Part shown: positions 60,024 through 64,000 of the stretch, in pieces
How the letters are laid out: each line of letters opens with the position of its first letter
How positions within the stretch are numbered: the first letter of the stretch is position 1
Origin: Ovis canadensis
Taxonomy: Eukaryota > Chordata > Mammalia > Artiodactyla > Bovidae
Direction: 5' to 3'
NCBI RefSeq assembly: GCF_042477335.2
Contig: NC_091262.1
Coordinates: 43,373,001-43,437,000, forward strand
DNA length: 64,000 nucleotides
Position numbers and translations under genes: made by a program
The notes under the pieces: model-generated
What the model saw: only the letters and a program-made list of their open reading frames with translations
Databases searched by the model: none
Told to the model about the DNA's origin: nothing

Positions 60024-62519
60024 ATATTATAACATAGGATCCTTTCTTACTGCCAACTTCTATTGCTTCTCTTATAATCTGTTAAGTACTTTCTCTGTGC
60101 CAGGACCTGGGCTGAATTCTTGACTGAATTAATACCCACAGAAGCCTGAAAAGTAGAGTATGACCCTCTACTCTAGTGAAAAGCCAAGATCTGCCAGTTG
60201 ATCAGAGGTTTACTGGCAGTGATTCAGAGGGAGTGCAGGCAGAAGGGGTTCACCATGGCTTAATCCCACACTCCACCGGCCTCCTCGCCCTTTCACCCTC
60301 TCTTGCACTGGGGTCTGAAGCTTGTATTTCTCCCTCCTCCTGGAGCCTGTCTTCAGGCTTGGCTCTGCCTTCACTGGAGAAACCTTCCTCAGTTCCAGAG
60401 GTGTTTCTGCCTTCTTTAGAATGTCACTGGCACTCCCCACAGTAGTTGTAAGCGCCCCATCTCCCCTACTGGTTACCCCCAATTCAAGGGCAGAGCTCAC
60501 AGTGTATTCACTTTCTACTCCCCAGGATGCACAGCACAGCCTGGATGGGTTTTAAGTCTGCAGATGCACGTGCTGGATGTTACATGTTCAGTGCTTAGGT
60601 ATTAAGAGGCAGGCAGTCTGATCCTCCATTTTAAAATCTTGTGCGTGGTTTAGAGCCTTGTGCTGTTGAGAATGTACTGGAGGGCTTAATAAAAACTGGA
60701 AGATGGCTTTGATATCCAAAGTTGTGTCATTATTAAAAAGCTTTAAAAATTAGCATTTCCATGGGTAGGATATTTTTCTATCCATATTTTTGTCTCGTCA
60801 TCAAGCCATCTGCTTGCATAATTTCATTTCAATTCCACAGACACCCACGGGTGGCCCTACTCTGGTATCCAAATCCTGGCTAGTCTTGCCCTAATTCTTC
60901 AGGAAACATCAAATGAGAAGCCTGAAGCTCTCCCTCATTTAATCATCATGACCATCTCTAAGATTCACTGTATTGTCTAAAGTGAGATGCCCAGGGACAA
61001 GGTGTGACCTGTTGTTAGGAGCTGGCGAGAGCCACCCGGAACCCCGACCACTGCACCACTCTCTGTGGAGCCCACTCACTCTACTCTCCTGGCCTTGCTG
61101 GGGCCTCCAGGGCCTCAGCCTCTACCTGCATGTAGGGTCCTAGGCTGCCTTCTTCCCTCACTGGGTTACTGTGACAGAATCTTTGAGCCTTGGAAATTCC
61201 TCCTGAAAGTTGCTATGGAAACTCACAGTGGAGGTGTTGGGTAGGATGTGGTGTGAAGCCTCCCGGCTGATGCAGGAAGCCTGGAGCAGGGCGCTGGCAG
61301 CTCTGCTTCAAGCAGCCCCAGTGTTTCTCACCCAACATGTGTGTCCCAGCGTGCGGAGGAGGCAGCCACCCTGCTCCTTTTCTGTTTAACTCCAGCGTGA
61401 ACTTGGGGGAAGCGGAGAGCTCCTGGAGCCCAACCACTATGAGTAAGAACTAGTGGAACTGCAGCCCTAGAAGCCAGATGTCAGGGTGGCAGAGATTAGA
61501 CCAACAGCCAAAGATGGACAGAGCGCCAACTTCCCACCAGAGTGCCCACAGCATGTGCTCTCTCCCTTGGCAGGATGGTGTGTAGCAGGGAGGAGCTTGC
61601 CTCCAGCTGGGTTTTGGATGGTAACCTCCAGCATCTCACATCCCTTCAGAGACCTCTGGTTCTTGACGAGCAGCTATTTGGTTCCACCTGCTCCAAACTC
61701 AGTGAAGGCTTGCTGCAGCCAATGGCAGATCACCAGCCAGCTCAGTCTACCGAACTGAACCTTGCACGTGGAGACCACTGGCCTGAGTTCAAAGCCCAGC
61801 TCCAGCTCATTCCAGCTGTCTACTCAATCTTCCCTTCTGCCATGGAGTCAGAGTGATGTCCAAGGTGGCGCTGAGGACTCAGGGAGATGACATGCATGGT
61901 CGTCAGCCTCATTGTTCAAGAGAGTTTACAGCTCATCCGGCCCAGGAGCTGTGGAGAGCAGGGAAGGCAGAGGTGTCCTCATCAACCACAGCTTCCTGGC
62001 AGACTCAGAACCTGCAGTTATGACGCCAGTCTATGAGCACTGCACTGCCAAGGGGGCCCCAGGGTGGGCAGGGCCAGAAGCAGCCAGACGGGTACTCAAG
62101 GCACTTGATCCCACATGTTAACAAAGGACCAGATTTTCACAGGGTTGCCTGTGAAATTTTCTCTTTTCACACAGTTCTTAAAATAAATCTTGCTGAAGGG
62201 AGGATTTCACAGAGAAGTGACAGATATATCCTGTTCTACATAAGATGACTAATAGCCCACAAATGTTCCCAAGAAGCACAAGCCGGAGAATGTAGGAGAC
62301 ACAAAAGCCCTGGTGACACAGGGGCCTTATGGCCCGTGTGAGGAAGGGGTGGGCCACAGCAGTCTAGCTTTGCCAACAAACAAAAACTACCCTAATCTGA
62401 ACACATAGTGAATACCCACTGTGTGTGAGCCTTCACTGGGAATAAGACGGGCTTGGAGATAGAAATAAGGGATGGTCCCTTGTTCCTTGGGCATTATAGT
62501 GCAATTAGGAGGTTAAGAC
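60024..62519. other. Unique sequence, no supported gene
   Basis: About 2.5 kb with frames of 60-104 codons, none with a recognised domain. Possible MIR-like fragments lie near 60045-60150 and 61770-61830. An undetected exon cannot be excluded by eye. Confidence 0.45.
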
Positions 62520-62537
62520 ACAGCTAGTGCAAAGTAG

Positions 62538-62671
62538 GTGGGAGGGGGGTTCATGTTTGGGAATGCATGTAAGAATTAAAGATTTTAAAATTTAAAAAAT
62601 AAAAAACTAAAAAAAAAAAAAATAAAAAAATAAAAAAATTAAAAAAAAAAAGATTCAAAAAAAAAAAAAAG
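62538..62671 (+). mobile_element. 134-bp L1 tail with perfect 18-bp target duplication
   Basis: Extreme L1 3' UTR ('ggttcatgtttgggaatgca') plus a long A-rich tail broken by T, G and C. ACACAGCTAGTGCAAAGT flanks it exactly at 62520-62537 and 62672-62689. Confidence 0.96.
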
Positions 62672-62829
62672 ACACAGCTAGTGCAAAGTTGGGCAGCCTG
62701 GCAAGAAATACTAAAAGAGATACAAAATATGCGCTCCTGAAGACTGAAGGATTGATTTCTCTACTTTGATGGGTGGAGAGGGATATGGAGGTGGGGAAGA
62801 GGGAGAAGAGGATAATCTGAAAGGGCTTC

Positions 62830-63130
62830 AGGGAAGTTGTGGGTTCCTGAGATTGAACAATTCAGTGGTAGTTGTCCTTCAGTGTTCATGGTCTGTTGGC
62901 TCCAGGAGCCCTGAAAACACCAAAATCTGGGACTTCTTAGATTACTTATATGAAATGGCACAGGCCATGTATAGAATTGGCCCTCCCTATCCACAGGTCT
63001 TGCATCCATGGATGCAAACTAACATTTCAACTCACGGTTGGTTGAATCCACAGATGCTGAACCTGCGGAAGTGGAGGTTCCACTATGTATTTATAAGAAT
63101 CCAGGAATTATGTAAAGGAAATACAAATCA
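62830..63130 (-). mobile_element. Tigger/MER2-like DNA transposon remnant
   Basis: Contains 'ttggccctccctatccacag' (about 62977), 'ttggttgaatccacagatgc' (about 63038) and related words, as at 6915 and 10907. Boundaries are approximate. Confidence 0.5.
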
Positions 63131-63164
63131 AGTTTTAAGGAAAAGAAAGCCTGTTTGAACATAA

Positions 63165-63255
63165 TTAAAGAGTGGATAAATGTATAACTGATTCACTTTG
63201 CTGTACACCTGAGACTGATACAACATTGTAAATCAACTATACTCCAATAAATTTT
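63165..63255 (+). mobile_element. L1 3' tip, sense
   Basis: Ruminant L1 terminus 'aacattgtaaatcaactata' and 'ctccaataaatttttaaag', directly followed by a reverse L1 3' end. Confidence 0.75.
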
Positions 63256-63474
63256 TAAAGTAATTAATTTATTTTAATTGGAGGCTAATTACTTTAAAAT
63301 ATTGTGGTGGTTTTTGCCATACATTGACATGAATCCACCATGGGTATACATGTGTCCCCCATCCCGAAACCCCCCCACCTCCCTCCCCATCCCATCCCTC
63401 TGGGTTGTCCCAATGCACTGACTTTGAGTGCCCTGTTTCATGCATTGAACTTGGACTGGTCATCTACATTTTTT
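63256..63474 (-). mobile_element. L1 3' end, reverse orientation (outer copy)
   Basis: Reverse ruminant L1 3' UTR, starting 'ttaattggaggctaattact' and reaching 'tgcattgaacttggactgg', where another L1 interrupts it. Confidence 0.8.
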
Positions 63475-63893
63475 TTTAAATTAAACTTAAAAAATTTTTT
63501 TATTTTTACTTTATTTTGCTTTACAATACTGTATTACTGTATTGGTTTTGCCATACATTGACATGAATCGGCCACGGGTATACATGAGTTCCCAATCCTG
63601 AACCCCCCTCCCACCTCCCACTCCATATCACCTCTCTGGATCATCCCCATGCACCAGCCCCAAGCATCCTGTATCCTGTATTAAACATAGACTGGCGATT
63701 CGTTTCTTACATGATAGTATACATGTTTCAATGCCATTCTCCCAAATCATCCCACCCTCTCCCTCTCCCACAGAGTCCAAAAGTTCATTCTATACATCTG
63801 TGTCTCTTTTGCTCTCTTGCACACAGGGTTATCATTACCATCTTTCTAAATTCCATATATATGTGTTAGTATACTGTATTGGTGTTTTTCTTT
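63475..63893 (-). mobile_element. L1 3' end, reverse, nested, with ~19-bp target duplication
   Basis: Reverse L1 3' UTR and adjoining sequence, ending near 63893. CTGGTCATCTACATTTTTT occurs at 63456-63474 and 63894-63912. Unassigned AT-rich sequence runs from 63913 to the window end. Confidence 0.88.
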
Positions 63894-64000
63894 CTGGTCA
63901 TCTACATTTTTTAAAAATATATTGAAAATTGAGGTTAAGAGAGAAATTTGAAAAACAATGTGTTATGGGAGATTATGTAACTATGTTTTCAAGGAATATT

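Overview
This is a stretch of mammalian nuclear DNA from a ruminant, most likely a bovid. The diagnostic evidence is dense BovB (RTE-type) retrotransposon sequence, Bov-tA and Bov-A2 SINEs, a CHR-type tRNA-Glu SINE and ruminant L1 3' tails. These lie on a background of older L1, MIR, MaLR/ERVL and DNA-transposon remnants. I found no intact host protein-coding gene, no tRNA or rRNA gene, no CRISPR array and no bacterial-type operon. Nearly all long open frames are translations of repeats or chance frames.

Layout. 1-6.8 kb is an ancient sense-strand L1 split by two insertion events: a younger L1 tail that itself carries a BovB tip, and a processed pseudogene of the oocyte kinase WEE2. 6.8-12.3 kb is an antisense L1, tail-to-tail with the first, peppered with SINEs, BovB tips and MITE-like DNA transposons. 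12.3-25.4 kb is mostly non-repetitive sequence with scattered Bov-tA/Bov-A2 and one clean 5'-truncated L1 with target-site duplications. 25.4-30.1 kb holds microsatellites, SINEs and an unusual ~1.35 kb degenerate CA-rich tandem array. 30.1-34.4 kb is mainly unique sequence with an ERVL-type solo LTR and a MIR. 34.4-43.8 kb holds more antisense L1 interrupted by a rearranged BovB and by a 2.36 kb BovB with a 10-bp target duplication and a long reverse-transcriptase frame. 43.8-51 kb is a patchwork of ancient repeats cut by newer insertions. 51.0-58.6 kb is a nearly full-length BovB split by a GC-rich processed pseudogene of TADA2B (SAGA adaptor). 58.6-64 kb is unique sequence, SINEs and a terminal cluster of L1 3' ends, two of them with near-perfect target duplications.

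How the parts relate. The window is a record of retrotransposition rather than a functional system. L1 and BovB machinery supplied the insertions, and two host mRNAs (WEE2, TADA2B) were copied into pre-existing retrotransposons. Target-site duplications let several nesting orders be read directly. Family names rest on recognition of conserved stretches without a database search, so exact subfamily names and boundaries are approximate (usually within 5-50 bases unless a target duplication fixes them).
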